Made by a program: the position numbers and the translations under genes. Under the pieces are notes generated by a model, which was given only the letters and a program-made list of their open reading frames with translations, made no database searches and was not told where the DNA came from. A stretch of DNA of 64,000 nt from Maribacter algarum (ex Zhang et al. 2020) (GTDB lineage Bacteria; Bacteroidota; Bacteroidia; Flavobacteriales; Flavobacteriaceae): positions 700,814 through 764,813 of the forward strand of contig NZ_VATY01000003.1 of the NCBI RefSeq assembly GCF_005885635.1, in the 5' to 3' direction. The first letter of the stretch is position 1. Every line of letters begins with the position of its first letter. Below are positions 8,789 through 17,639 of this stretch, piece after piece.

Positions 8789-9757
8789 ATGTCAGTAGTA
8801 GTATATACAGAATCAGAAAACGGAAAATTTAAGAAGAATGCTTTTGAGGTTGCATCGTATGCAAAAGCAGTTGCTGACCAATTAGGCACTTCTGTCACTG
8901 CAATTTCGTTCAATAGTTCAGAGAATGATAGTCTAGGCGTCTACGGGGTTTCAAAAGTTTTAAATGTTTCCAGTGACAACTTAAATACCTTTAACGCTAA
9001 GGCGTATGCAAATGCGATAAGTGAAGCTGTAACAAAAGAAGGTGCTTCTGTACTCATTGTAAGTTCGAGTACAGATACAAAGTTTCTTGCTCCTTTGGTT
9101 GCGGGAAAATTGAAAGCAGGTTACGTTCCTAATGTTGTTGCTGCTCCGGAAGGAACGAGTCCCTTTACGGTGAAACGAACGGCTTTTAGTAACAAAGGTT
9201 TCGCTCACACCAAAATCAGTTCAGACATAAAGATAATAGGTGTTTCAAATAATTCTTTTGGTGCTCACGAAAATGGAGATACTGTTTCAGTTGAAGATTT
9301 TAGTCCATCATTAAGCGACGCCGACTTCTCTACAAAATCGGTAGAAGTTGACAAGGTAGTTGGAAAAGCGACTATTGCAGATGCCGATATCGTTGTTTCT
9401 GCAGGAAGAGGATTGAAAGGTCCTGAAAACTGGGGAATGATAGAAGAATTGGCTGATGTTTTAGGCGCAGCAACGGCATGTTCGAAACCAGTTTCCGACT
9501 TGGGATGGCGGCCTCACGGAGAACACGTAGGTCAAACGGGAAAACCAGTAGCCAGTAACCTTTATATTGCTATAGGAATTTCTGGTGCGATTCAACATTT
9601 AGCAGGAGTAAGTTCTTCGAAAACAAAAGTAGTCATTAATACAGACCCGGAAGCTCCTTTCTTTAAAGCAGCTGATTATGGTATTGTGGGTGATGCCTTC
9701 GAAGTTGTACCACAGCTTATCGAAAAATTAAAGGAATTTAAAGCGCAAAACGCTTAA
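8789..9757 (+). CDS. etfA: Electron transfer flavoprotein, alpha subunit
   Basis: This is the FAD-binding partner of EtfB. The 322-residue product contains the C-terminal FAD domain with VVSAGRGLKGPENWGMIE, the conserved region GEHVGQTGKPVASNLYIAIG, and the SGAIQHLAGVSSSKTKVVIN and DPEAPFFKAADYGIVGD segments that end the alpha subunit. It is translated from the etfB transcript (six-base gap). A long hairpin follows the stop codon. Confidence 0.95.
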   Translation: MSVVVYTESENGKFKKNAFEVASYAKAVADQLGTSVTAISFNSSENDSLGVYGVSKVLNVSSDNLNTFNAKAYANAISEAVTKEGASVLIVSSSTDTKFLAPLVAGKLKAGYVPNVVAAPEGTSPFTVKRTAFSNKGFAHTKISSDIKIIGVSNNSFGAHENGDTVSVEDFSPSLSDADFSTKSVEVDKVVGKATIADADIVVSAGRGLKGPENWGMIEELADVLGAATACSKPVSDLGWRPHGEHVGQTGKPVASNLYIAIGISGAIQHLAGVSSSKTKVVINTDPEAPFFKAADYGIVGDAFEVVPQLIEKLKEFKAQNA

Positions 9758-9783
9758 ATTTTGTTAATTTGCCCCTCATAAAG

Positions 9784-9830
9784 GGCTGTTCAAACTAATT
9801 GGTCATCCCTTTTTGTTTGAACAGCCTTTC
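9784..9830 (+). terminator. Hairpin after etfA, probable terminator
   Basis: GGCTGTTCAAAC (9784-9795) pairs exactly with GTTTGAACAGCC (9815-9826), followed by TTTCTT. The loop is 19 bases and the T-run is weak, so termination may be partial. Confidence 0.5.
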
Positions 9831-9846
9831 TTAGTTTAAAACGTCT

Positions 9847-10476
9847 ATGAGTCTAGTACGGTTAAAAATAAAAGGTATATCCTATAGCCAAACCCAAAAT
9901 GGGGCTTATGCCCTTATTTTGAATGAAGTTGAAGGAGACCGAAAACTTCCTATCGTCATCGGTGCTTTTGAAGCGCAATCCATTGCAATTGCTTTGGAAA
10001 AAGAAATCAAACCCCCGCGACCATTGACTCATGACTTATTCAAAAACTTTTCTGACCGATTTGATATTGTTATCAAACAGGTCATTATTCATAAATTGGT
10101 AGATGGGGTCTTCTACTCAAGTATTATCTGCGAACGTGATAAGATTGAAGAAATTATTGATGCCCGCACAAGTGATGCCATAGCATTAGCGTTGCGTTTC
10201 AGTGCGCCCATTTTTACTTACAAAACGATTTTAGATAAGGCCGGAATCTTCTTGAAGTTTTCTTCTAAGGATAAAGACAAAGATGAGAATGACGATAGTA
10301 TTATGGTCGATGAAATCTTACAGGAAGGGGAAACTGTTGAAATCGAACAAGGTGCTACTGATGGTTACACTGAGCTTACCATAGATGAGCTGAATAAAGA
10401 GCTAGACAAAGCAGTGGCCAATGAAGATTACGAAAAAGCTGCCAAACTACGGGACGAGATTTCCAAACGAAACTAA
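9847..10476 (+). CDS. DUF151 bifunctional-nuclease family protein with UVR motif
   Basis: The 209-residue product has an N-terminal DUF151 domain (about residues 1-130, with LPIVIGAFEAQSIAIAL and DARTSDAIALALRFSAPIF). It also has a C-terminal UvrB/UvrC-like helical motif (ELNKELDKAVANEDYEKAAK, about 175-209). Family members have been described as nucleases in plants and archaea; the bacterial role is unclear. The next gene, a nucleoside transporter, starts 20 bases after its stop, so they are probably one transcript. A link to nucleotide salvage is inferred from context only. Confidence 0.85.
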   Translation: MSLVRLKIKGISYSQTQNGAYALILNEVEGDRKLPIVIGAFEAQSIAIALEKEIKPPRPLTHDLFKNFSDRFDIVIKQVIIHKLVDGVFYSSIICERDKIEEIIDARTSDAIALALRFSAPIFTYKTILDKAGIFLKFSSKDKDKDENDDSIMVDEILQEGETVEIEQGATDGYTELTIDELNKELDKAVANEDYEKAAKLRDEISKRN

Positions 10477-10496
10477 ACCAATCAACGCAAGTATTT

Positions 10497-11942
10497 ATGA
10501 AAACCCGACTATGGATTCTTCTGCTTGTATTATTCATTTGCTTTCCATCGATTGCCCAAGATAGTGTTCATACTGAGGTTATGCCTTTAATTGAAACTGC
10601 GGCCAGTAATGATGTTGAAAAAATAAATCCGAATGAGGGATTTTCCATCGGTAGTTTGTGGCGTGGAATTTTGGGAATGATAGTTCTTTTATTAGTTGCT
10701 ATTGCATTTAGTTCAAATAGAAAAGCAATCAATTGGAAAACAGCGGCTATTGGTTTAGGCATTCAGTTATTGCTAGCAATTGGCATTTTAAAAATACCTT
10801 TTGTAAGAGATATTTTCTCTTTCCTTGGTAAAATATTTAATGAAATATTGAATTTTACGATTGCAGGAAGTGAGTTTTTATTGGGAAATCTTCTGAATCT
10901 CGACAACCCAAATATTGGGTATATTTTTGCTTTTCAAATACTCCCAACTATAATATTCTTTTCTGCATTAACTTCGGTACTTTTTTATTTAGGAATTATT
11001 CAAAAAGTTGTCAAGGGTCTTGCTTGGTTACTAACCAAATCATTAGGCATTTCTGGAGCCGAAGGTCTTTCCGTAGCGGGAAATATTTTTCTTGGTCAAA
11101 CGGAGGCACCCCTCATGATTAAAGCCTATTTAGAAAAGATGAACAAATCGGAAATTCTTCTGGTAATGATTGGTGGAATGGCCACGGTTGCTGGAGGGGT
11201 ATTAGCAGCTTATATTGGTTTTCTTGGAGGTAACGATGAACAACTGCGATTAGAATTTGCAAGGCATTTAATTGCAGCATCAGTAATGGCTGCTCCCGGA
11301 GCAATTGTAATTTCAAAAATACTTTACCCTCAAACAGAATCTATTAACACGGATATCAGCGTCTCGAATGAAAAGATAGGCTCTAATCTCTTGGATGCTA
11401 TATCTAATGGTACCACGGAAGGATTAAAACTGGCCGTAAATGTAGGCGCTATGCTTCTTGTATTTGTTGCTTTTATTGCCATGTTAAATGGAATTTTCGG
11501 TTGGTTTGGAGATATTACATCTATTAATGAATGGGTAGCTGAAAATTCAGCATACGACAAACTTTCTCTAGAAGCTATACTAGGTACTATTTTTGCTCCT
11601 CTAATGTGGTTAATAGGTGTTGCAAAAGAAGATATTATGTTGATGGGACAACTTTTAGGCATCAAACTGGCATCCAGCGAATTTGTAGGTTATACACAAT
11701 TGGCTGAACTTAAAAATATGTCAAATACAACTCATTTCACTTTCAACAAATCAGTAATCATGGCGACTTATATGCTCTGCGGATTTGCAAACTTTGCTTC
11801 AATCGGAATACAAATTGGAGGAATCGGTTCTCTTGCCCCTAGCCAAAGAAAAACACTTTCAGAATTTGGCTTAAAAGCTGTATTAGGAGGCTCTCTTGCA
11901 TCTCTACTATCAGCAACAATTGCTGGAATGATATTGGGTTAA
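10497..11942 (+). CDS. Concentrative nucleoside transporter, CNT/NupC family
   Basis: This inner-membrane carrier imports nucleosides with H+ or Na+. The 481-residue product begins with a cleavable-looking signal (to about residue 21), which is longer than in classic NupC. Multiple membrane segments follow. The CNT core motifs are visible: GAEGLSVAGNIFLGQTEAPL, the NGTTEGLKLAVNVGAMLLVF segment, and the C-terminal TYMLCGFANFASIGIQIGG. It follows the DUF151 gene closely and precedes thyA, so imported pyrimidine nucleosides would feed the pathways served by thyA and by cdd at 34.6 kb. Confidence 0.92.
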   Translation: MKTRLWILLLVLFICFPSIAQDSVHTEVMPLIETAASNDVEKINPNEGFSIGSLWRGILGMIVLLLVAIAFSSNRKAINWKTAAIGLGIQLLLAIGILKIPFVRDIFSFLGKIFNEILNFTIAGSEFLLGNLLNLDNPNIGYIFAFQILPTIIFFSALTSVLFYLGIIQKVVKGLAWLLTKSLGISGAEGLSVAGNIFLGQTEAPLMIKAYLEKMNKSEILLVMIGGMATVAGGVLAAYIGFLGGNDEQLRLEFARHLIAASVMAAPGAIVISKILYPQTESINTDISVSNEKIGSNLLDAISNGTTEGLKLAVNVGAMLLVFVAFIAMLNGIFGWFGDITSINEWVAENSAYDKLSLEAILGTIFAPLMWLIGVAKEDIMLMGQLLGIKLASSEFVGYTQLAELKNMSNTTHFTFNKSVIMATYMLCGFANFASIGIQIGGIGSLAPSQRKTLSEFGLKAVLGGSLASLLSATIAGMILG

Positions 11943-12034
11943 ACTTCGTTGATAACCTTTTGATAAAATCAGTATAAAAAAACTTCTTTTCAGTCATCGT
12001 TTTTCTACTTTAGTCATCCACAAAAAAGACCGCG

Positions 12035-12859
12035 ATGAAACAGTATCATGATCTTCTTAAACATGTCCTAGAAACCGGAAACCAAAAAGGCGACCGCACA
12101 GGTACGGGAACCGTTAGCGTTTTCGGACACCAAATGCGTTTTGACCTTAGCGAAGGTTTTCCTATGGTGACGACAAAGAAGTTGCATTTGAAATCTATAG
12201 TTTATGAATTATTGTGGTTTCTAAAGGGGGATACCAACGTTAAATACCTTCAAGAAAACGGAGTACGTATTTGGAATGAATGGGCCGATGAAAATGGAGA
12301 TTTAGGTCCCGTTTATGGATATCAATGGCGTAACTGGAATGGTGATGAAATTGACCAAATCAAAGAAGTAATTGCCTCCCTAAAAAGCAACCCGAATAGC
12401 AGGCGTATGTTGGTTTCTGCATGGAACCCAAGCGTACTGCCTGATACATCGAAATCTTTCTCCGACAATGTTGCGAATGGAAAAGCGGCACTTCCACCTT
12501 GTCATGCTTTCTTTCAGTTTTATGTAGCGGACGGGAAACTTTCGTGTCAGTTATATCAACGAAGCGCCGATATCTTTTTAGGCGTTCCTTTCAATATTGC
12601 TTCTTATGCCTTGTTCACGATGATGATGGCACAAGTCTGTGGTTATGAAGCAGGGGAATTTATCCATACATTTGGCGATGCCCATATTTATAATAATCAT
12701 ATGGAACAGGTGGAATTGCAATTGGGTCGTGAACCACGTGCACTTCCTAAAATGATTCTGAATCCTGAAGTAAAAGATATCTTCGATTTTAAATTTGAAG
12801 ATTTCACGCTTCTGGATTATCACCCGCATCCACATATCAAAGGGGTTGTTGCGGTTTAA
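12035..12859 (+). CDS. thyA: Thymidylate synthase
   Basis: It converts dUMP to dTMP with methylene-tetrahydrofolate, leaving dihydrofolate that FolA (17.6 kb) reduces. The 274-residue product starts [20 protein letters not shown]. It has [18 protein letters not shown] near the N-terminus and the catalytic cysteine C156 in [11 protein letters not shown]. The segment just before that cysteine is longer than in E. coli. The conserved GDAHIYNNH and the terminal [12 protein letters not shown] are present. Five unrelated genes, including the ergothioneine block, separate it from the 2TM gene and folA. Confidence 0.97.
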   Translation: MKQYHDLLKHVLETGNQKGDRTGTGTVSVFGHQMRFDLSEGFPMVTTKKLHLKSIVYELLWFLKGDTNVKYLQENGVRIWNEWADENGDLGPVYGYQWRNWNGDEIDQIKEVIASLKSNPNSRRMLVSAWNPSVLPDTSKSFSDNVANGKAALPPCHAFFQFYVADGKLSCQLYQRSADIFLGVPFNIASYALFTMMMAQVCGYEAGEFIHTFGDAHIYNNHMEQVELQLGREPRALPKMILNPEVKDIFDFKFEDFTLLDYHPHPHIKGVVAV

Positions 12860-12926
12860 CAGGCTCTTAACTTTAGAAACTTTCCGTACATCGGCATTTT
12901 CTTATCTTTAGGGTAAAATTGTCTTA

Positions 12927-14087
12927 ATGATTCTTACCGATTCCCTACTCGATTTCTTTCTAGAAACCCGAAAACATACCGAAGACATTTGTACCCCTTT
13001 AGAAATTGAAGATTATGTGGTGCAACCCATTGTCGATGTTTCTCCCCCCAAATGGCATTTAGGGCATACGACATGGTTTTTTGAGGAATTTATCCTCAAA
13101 ACCCATGCGAAAGGGTATCAAATTTTCGACGAAGATTTCTCTTTTGTCTTTAATAGCTACTATGAAACCGTAGGCAAACGCGTCGTCCGTTCTGACCGTG
13201 GAAACCTATCTAGGCCGTCTGTCCAGAAAGTATATGATTATCGCCATTATGTGACTTCGGCGATGAAGGAATTGTTTTCTGAGAACCAGAATCAGGATCT
13301 TCATGATGTACTTGAAATTGGTATTCATCACGAAAAACAACATCAAGAATTATTGTTGACCGATATCAAGTTTATTCTCGGGAATAATCCTTTGTTGCCT
13401 ACATACTCAAATGATTTTCAAGAACATCCCATAGAAAAACAGCATCAAGAATGGATTTCTTTAGAAGAAGGTATTTATGAAATCGGACACAATTCCGAAG
13501 ACTTCTGTTATGACAATGAATTAGGAAGACATAAGGTTTATTTACATTCCTATGAGATATCCAATAAACTGGTTACTAATCAAGAATATATAGATTTCAT
13601 TTCTGCAGGAGGATACAAGAAATTTGACCTCTGGCATGCCGAGGGCTGGGATTGGGTTTTGAAGAACAAAATCGAAGCACCTTTGTATTGGCATGATATA
13701 AACGGAGATTGGCATTATTATTCCCTAAAGGGATTACAAAAAGTAGAATTGGATGCCCCTATAACTCATATCTCTTATTTCGAAGCTTTTGCTTTTGCTC
13801 AATGGAAAGGATGTAGGTTACCCACCGAATTTGAATGGGAAGCTGCCCAGCGATTCTTTCCCTGGGGAAAACGATGGGAATGGACGGAAAGCGCCTACCT
13901 GCCTTATCCCAATTATACCAAGGCCGATGGTGCTTTAGGAGAATATAATGGTAAATTCATGGTAAATCAGAAAGTACTTCGAGGCGGTTCGGTAGCAACT
14001 CCGATAAAACATACGAGATCAACTTATCGTAACTTTTTCCAAACCAATTTACGTTGGCAATTCACCGGTTTTCGATTGGCAAAATAA
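12927..14087 (+). CDS. egtB: Ergothioneine biosynthesis sulfoxide synthase EgtB
   Basis: This non-heme iron enzyme joins a cysteine sulfur donor to trimethyl-histidine (hercynine) using O2, the key C-S bond step of ergothioneine synthesis. The 386-residue product has an N-terminal DinB-like helical domain with the iron-ligand pattern WHLGHTTWFFEE (H44/H47) and HEKQHQE (H135, H139). A formylglycine-generating-enzyme-like domain follows from about residue 155 (EIGHN, RLPTEFEWEAA, LRGGSVATP, GFRLAK). It is not the three-domain OvoA. The egtD gene follows after 49 bases. No egtA or egtC is in the window, so the sulfur donor (cysteine or gamma-glutamylcysteine) cannot be decided here. Confidence 0.92.
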   Translation: MILTDSLLDFFLETRKHTEDICTPLEIEDYVVQPIVDVSPPKWHLGHTTWFFEEFILKTHAKGYQIFDEDFSFVFNSYYETVGKRVVRSDRGNLSRPSVQKVYDYRHYVTSAMKELFSENQNQDLHDVLEIGIHHEKQHQELLLTDIKFILGNNPLLPTYSNDFQEHPIEKQHQEWISLEEGIYEIGHNSEDFCYDNELGRHKVYLHSYEISNKLVTNQEYIDFISAGGYKKFDLWHAEGWDWVLKNKIEAPLYWHDINGDWHYYSLKGLQKVELDAPITHISYFEAFAFAQWKGCRLPTEFEWEAAQRFFPWGKRWEWTESAYLPYPNYTKADGALGEYNGKFMVNQKVLRGGSVATPIKHTRSTYRNFFQTNLRWQFTGFRLAK

Positions 14088-14136
14088 TTTCAGCCCCACA
14101 ACGTATAGTTTTACCAGAAAGAACGACATATTTTTT

Positions 14137-15108
14137 ATGCAAGAACAAACAGAAACGCTATTTGAAACTCCATTTGAGGAAGAAGTTCATACAGGACTAA
14201 CCGATTACCCCAAACATCTTTCCTCAAAATACTTTTACGACGAAAAAGGGGATAAACTATTTCAGGATATTATGAATATGCCTGAATATTATCTTACAGA
14301 TGCGGAGTTTGATATTTTTTCGACTAAAACCGAGAAAATAACTCAGCTTTTTTCCAAGGATTCCGAAAGTTTCAATCTCATTGAACTTGGCGCGGGAGAC
14401 GGAAAGAAAACCAAAATTTTATTACAAAATCTGGTTGAAAATAAAGCCAATTTTAAATACCTCCCAATTGATATCAGTCCAAATGTGCTGGACCAATTAT
14501 CAAGTTCCCTTAAGACTGAAATTCCAGAAGTAGTTGTTAAACCGGAACAAGGCACCTATTTTGAAGCCTTAGAAAATATAGCTTCTCTTACCGATGAAAA
14601 AAAGGTGATTCTTTTTCTTGGGTCTAATATTGGCAACCTTCTACATCCACAGGCCATTGATTTTTTGACACAGGTTCGAGAACTTATGCACAAAGATGAT
14701 TTGTTTTTTGTTGGTTTTGACCAAAAGAAAAATCCGCAAACCATACTTGATGCTTATAATGATTCAACAGGAATTACAGCTGCTTTTAATAAAAATGTGC
14801 TTACACGAATTAATTCCGAATTAGAGGGCAACTTTGATTTAGACAAATTCCTCCATTGGGAAGTATATGACCCTGAGACTGGTACTGCCAAGAGTTATTT
14901 GGTGGCCAAAGAGACACAGGTGATTGCGATAAAGAAACTTGATTTAGAGGTTGAATTTGCGCAATGGGAAACTATTCACACTGAAATTTCTCAGAAATAT
15001 GACGACAAAACCATAGAATGGCTTGCTGAAAAGTCAGGCTTACAAGTAGAAACTCAATTTACTGATTCGAAAAATCAGTATAAGAACTACGTATTTATAA
15101 GAGCATAA
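14137..15108 (+). CDS. egtD: L-histidine N-alpha-methyltransferase EgtD
   Basis: It adds three methyl groups from S-adenosylmethionine to histidine, making hercynine, the substrate of EgtB. The 323-residue length is typical. Seen are the YYLTDAE segment (51-57), the SAM-binding loop ELGAGDGKKT (83-92), the acidic strand-end IDISP (111-115) and FLGSNIGN (160-167), all in the EgtD order. Together with egtB it completes hercynine formation and sulfoxide synthesis. The last step needs a C-S lyase (EgtE); the class-V PLP enzyme at 16.0-17.1 kb is a candidate. Confidence 0.94.
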   Translation: MQEQTETLFETPFEEEVHTGLTDYPKHLSSKYFYDEKGDKLFQDIMNMPEYYLTDAEFDIFSTKTEKITQLFSKDSESFNLIELGAGDGKKTKILLQNLVENKANFKYLPIDISPNVLDQLSSSLKTEIPEVVVKPEQGTYFEALENIASLTDEKKVILFLGSNIGNLLHPQAIDFLTQVRELMHKDDLFFVGFDQKKNPQTILDAYNDSTGITAAFNKNVLTRINSELEGNFDLDKFLHWEVYDPETGTAKSYLVAKETQVIAIKKLDLEVEFAQWETIHTEISQKYDDKTIEWLAEKSGLQVETQFTDSKNQYKNYVFIRA

Positions 15109-15109
15109 C

Positions 15110-15131
15110 AGATTCCCGCCTTCGCGAGAAT
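15110..15131. repeat. Short GC-rich imperfect palindrome
   Basis: ATTCCCGCCTTCGCGAGAAT is an imperfect inverted repeat lying between egtD and the DUF427 gene, GC-rich in an AT-rich setting. It resembles short dispersed intergenic palindromes seen in many bacterial genomes; only one copy was noticed here. Confidence 0.35.
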
Positions 15132-15150
15132 AACAATAAATAACCTATTT

Positions 15151-15432
15151 ATGAAAGCAATTTGGAATAACACCGTAATAGCAGAAAGTGACGATACCGT
15201 TGTTGTAGAAAACAATCATTACTTTCCAGCTGATAGCATTAAGAAAGAATTCTTTAAAGGTTCTGAAACGCATACTACCTGCCCTTGGAAAGGGCAAGCA
15301 CATTACTATTCTCTAATAGTTGATGGAAAAGAAAATACCGATGCGGCCTGGTTCTATCCTGAGGTGAGCGAACTTGCTAAAGGCATCAAAGGAAGAGTCG
15401 CCTTTTGGAAAGGGGTTACGGTACAAAAATAG
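15151..15432 (+). CDS. DUF427 domain protein
   Basis: The 93-residue product is a complete DUF427 protein: MKAIWNNTVIAESDDTVVVE at the start, then YFPADSIKKEFF, TTCPWKGQAHYYSL, and AWFYPEVSELAKGIKGRVAFW. These are the conserved positions of the family. It is a small, probably cytoplasmic all-beta protein with no established function. It lies 42 bases after egtD on the same strand and may be co-transcribed with the ergothioneine genes, but a role in that pathway is only inferred. Confidence 0.88.
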   Translation: MKAIWNNTVIAESDDTVVVENNHYFPADSIKKEFFKGSETHTTCPWKGQAHYYSLIVDGKENTDAAWFYPEVSELAKGIKGRVAFWKGVTVQK

Positions 15433-15450
15433 AAACTTTTTAAAATAAAA

Positions 15451-15486
15451 AAGCCAAGATGTCATAAACACCTTGGCTTCAATTTT
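15451..15486 (-). terminator. Terminator between the DUF427 gene and the CBM48-like gene
   Basis: AAGCCAAG (15451-15458) pairs with CTTGGCTT (15472-15479), with an inner stem that pairs fully only on the minus strand (G-U). An A-run to the left and a T-run to the right mean it may serve both converging genes. Confidence 0.7.
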
Positions 15487-15498
15487 TTCAAGTCCCTC

Positions 15499-15798
15499 CT
15501 ACAATTCTAAAACTGCATTTTCAGAACCTGCATAATCGTTCCATTGGTAACGATCAGCTTCTGCTTCGTTTACGTAATTACCATCAATAATATACTTAAA
15601 CTCGTAAGCATTCTCCTTTGGCAAATCAAAAGTACCTTTAAAAGTTCCGTTTTTCAACTTTTTCAAAGTGCTTGCTTTGTTTGCTTTCCAGTTATTGAAA
15701 TCGCCAACTACCGTTACTTTTTTTGCTTCTTCCGCTGGCACTGTAAAAGTAACTTTACATACCGGCTTTGTTTTTAAATACTGTTTTGCTATTCCCAT
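15499..15798 (-). CDS. Isoamylase-early-set (CBM48-like) small protein
   Basis: The 99-residue product is a single E-set/CBM48-like beta-sandwich with VTFTVPAEEAKKVTVVGDFNNW at its centre (VVGDFNNW is the hallmark), then GTFKGTFDLPKENAYEFKYI and a YQWNDY segment. Such stand-alone domains are related to the glycogen-binding modules of branching enzymes and AMPK-beta. No signal peptide and no catalytic domain are present. Its ligand and role are unknown. A well-formed promoter lies about 40 bases upstream. Confidence 0.85.
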   Translation of the reverse strand: MGIAKQYLKTKPVCKVTFTVPAEEAKKVTVVGDFNNWKANKASTLKKLKNGTFKGTFDLPKENAYEFKYIIDGNYVNEAEADRYQWNDYAGSENAVLEL

Positions 15799-15838
15799 GA
15801 TACTAAATTTTTAGACCTAACTGTGGTTAAATTCAGTG

Positions 15839-15870
15839 CAAATCTAAAGCATTAAAACGCTCATTTACAA
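15839..15870 (-). promoter_or_regulatory. Promoter of the CBM48-like gene
   Basis: On the minus strand TTG (15870-15868) is followed after 21 bases by TAGATTTG (15846-15839), a full match to the Bacteroidota -33/-7 promoter consensus TTG and TAnnTTTG. The -7 element lies about 40 bases before the ATG. Confidence 0.6.
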
Positions 15871-16028
15871 TGACTAATATCATTTTTGTCGATTTCGTAA
15901 TATTTAGATAACAATTAACACCTCCTTGATAAAAAAAGCAGACTTAAATTCTTAAGTAAGTAAATGTTGCGATACAACTTTTAGGATTCCTTCATTCCAA
16001 GTAATGCATAAATTGGAACAAAAGGAGC

Positions 16029-17111
16029 CTATCGTTTTTCAATAAGCTCGGCAATTTGGGTAATCTCATCAATAGTGTTATAAAAATGAAATCCAAACCG
16101 AATTCCATTTCCACGTTTGGCGCACATTACGCCATTGTCAATGAGATATTGAAAAAGAGCATCATCACCTTTAATATTAAATATGGTGCTATGTGATTTT
16201 CGTTTGGTCACCTTAGTTTCTAATAAACTCATATCTCTAAAAACAGACATAGCTTTTTCGCTTAAAACTTGATTTTGAGTGGTAATGGCAGACATTCCTA
16301 TTTCTTGAAAAAAGTTAAGAGAAAACTGTAGGCTTCCAAAACTATGTCCTGATAAATGACCTGGCTCAAAATACTTTGCAAAAGGAATGGCGCCTTCTTG
16401 TTTTATTGTCACACTGGCGGTATTATCACCAATAGACTTTACCACTATACGCTGTTCAGCAAAATCGCTAAACAGCATAAAACCATTTCCGTAACCACCT
16501 AACATCCACTTATAACCACTTGTCCCTAAAACATCAATACCTGAGTTTTCAAAATTAAATTCTTGAGTACCCATAAATTGTGTCCCGTCAGCAATAATCA
16601 AAAGGTCAGGGTATTTTGATTTTAATTGCTTTATGAATTCTAAGTCTATTTTGATTCCGTTTTGCCAATGCACTATAGCAAAGGCCATTACATTTATTTG
16701 TTCTTTTTCTATAATTTCAGCGATCGTATCTTCTACATTTTCGTCAATTACTGCATAGTGCATTTCAAATTCTCGCCGTTCAAAAGGCCAATTTACTGAT
16801 GCGTAATCATTTTCTAAGACCAATACTTTTGAAGATTCACTTAAACCCTCAAGCAAAAAATTCATTCCCGTTGAAAAGTTGTTTATCAAGGCAACATTTT
16901 CTTGCTTGCATTCAAAAACTTCAGAAATCGTCGTTCTTGTTTCTTCAAGAAGATGCCCTCGTTTTTTAGGCATTTCCGTAGCATGAATCAATACATCAAG
17001 GTCACGCTCTTGCCGCCAATCCAGTAGATCATCATACATAGGACCAAGAACGGGAGTGTTTACATAGATATATTGACCTAAAATTGGGAATTGCTTTCGA
17101 ATATTTTCCAT
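16029..17111 (-). CDS. Class-V PLP-dependent aminotransferase/lyase; candidate EgtE
   Basis: The 360-residue product has the fold-type I class-V pattern: H148 in VHWQNG (ring stacking), D175 in IADGTQ (pyridine nitrogen contact) and K201 in SGYKWMLGG (Schiff-base lysine). The family includes cysteine desulfurases, kynureninases and the ergothioneine C-S lyase EgtE. It does not have a clear cysteine-desulfurase active-site loop. It lies 1 kb from egtB-egtD on the opposite strand, so EgtE is an attractive assignment. It is inferred from location and fold only. Confidence 0.75.
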   Translation of the reverse strand: MENIRKQFPILGQYIYVNTPVLGPMYDDLLDWRQERDLDVLIHATEMPKKRGHLLEETRTTISEVFECKQENVALINNFSTGMNFLLEGLSESSKVLVLENDYASVNWPFERREFEMHYAVIDENVEDTIAEIIEKEQINVMAFAIVHWQNGIKIDLEFIKQLKSKYPDLLIIADGTQFMGTQEFNFENSGIDVLGTSGYKWMLGGYGNGFMLFSDFAEQRIVVKSIGDNTASVTIKQEGAIPFAKYFEPGHLSGHSFGSLQFSLNFFQEIGMSAITTQNQVLSEKAMSVFRDMSLLETKVTKRKSHSTIFNIKGDDALFQYLIDNGVMCAKRGNGIRFGFHFYNTIDEITQIAELIEKR

Positions 17112-17165
17112 ACGAAGGATAAAAGTGTTTTGTGGTATCTTTAATACGTAAAGTTAGCCAATAGA

Positions 17166-17549
17166 ATGCTCACCAAAAATAAAAATACCGCGGGAATAGA
17201 TCTCGAACAGCACGAATTGCTTGAAACTGCACAGAAGCGAATCAAGCAAAAGAAAAGACTTTTTACACATTTCGTTATTTTTTTGATTGGTAGTGTCTTT
17301 CTTATCCTCATAAATAAAATCTTGAAGTATGGTGAAACCTATAATTGGTTTATCTGGGCAATTACCTTTTGGGCTTTTCTTTTCGTAATTCACGCCTTTA
17401 ATGTTTTTATCACCCAAAAATTTATGGGAAAGGACTGGGAACGTTCTCAACGCGAAAAATTAGTAGCCAAACAAAGAACAAAAATCAAAGAATTGCAAAA
17501 GGAAATTGAAACCGATTTTCCACTCTCTAAGATCAATAAAAAGGAGTAA
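17166..17549 (+). CDS. 2TM domain-containing membrane protein
   Basis: The 127-residue product has two membrane helices, about LFTHFVIFLIGSVFLILIN and FIWAITFWAFLFVIHAFNVF, flanked by charged segments, and ends in a Lys/Glu-rich helix. This is the 2TM family found widely in Flavobacteriia, sometimes beside LytTR regulators, with no proven function. It is divergent from the PLP enzyme gene and precedes folA by 90 bases. Confidence 0.8.
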   Translation: MLTKNKNTAGIDLEQHELLETAQKRIKQKKRLFTHFVIFLIGSVFLILINKILKYGETYNWFIWAITFWAFLFVIHAFNVFITQKFMGKDWERSQREKLVAKQRTKIKELQKEIETDFPLSKINKKE

Positions 17550-17639
17550 GTTTATGCTATAAAATAGATAGTGTCTTACCAACACATATAATTGGTCTGT
17601 TTTTTGCGATAGTACAAACCAAAAATACAATACAATACC

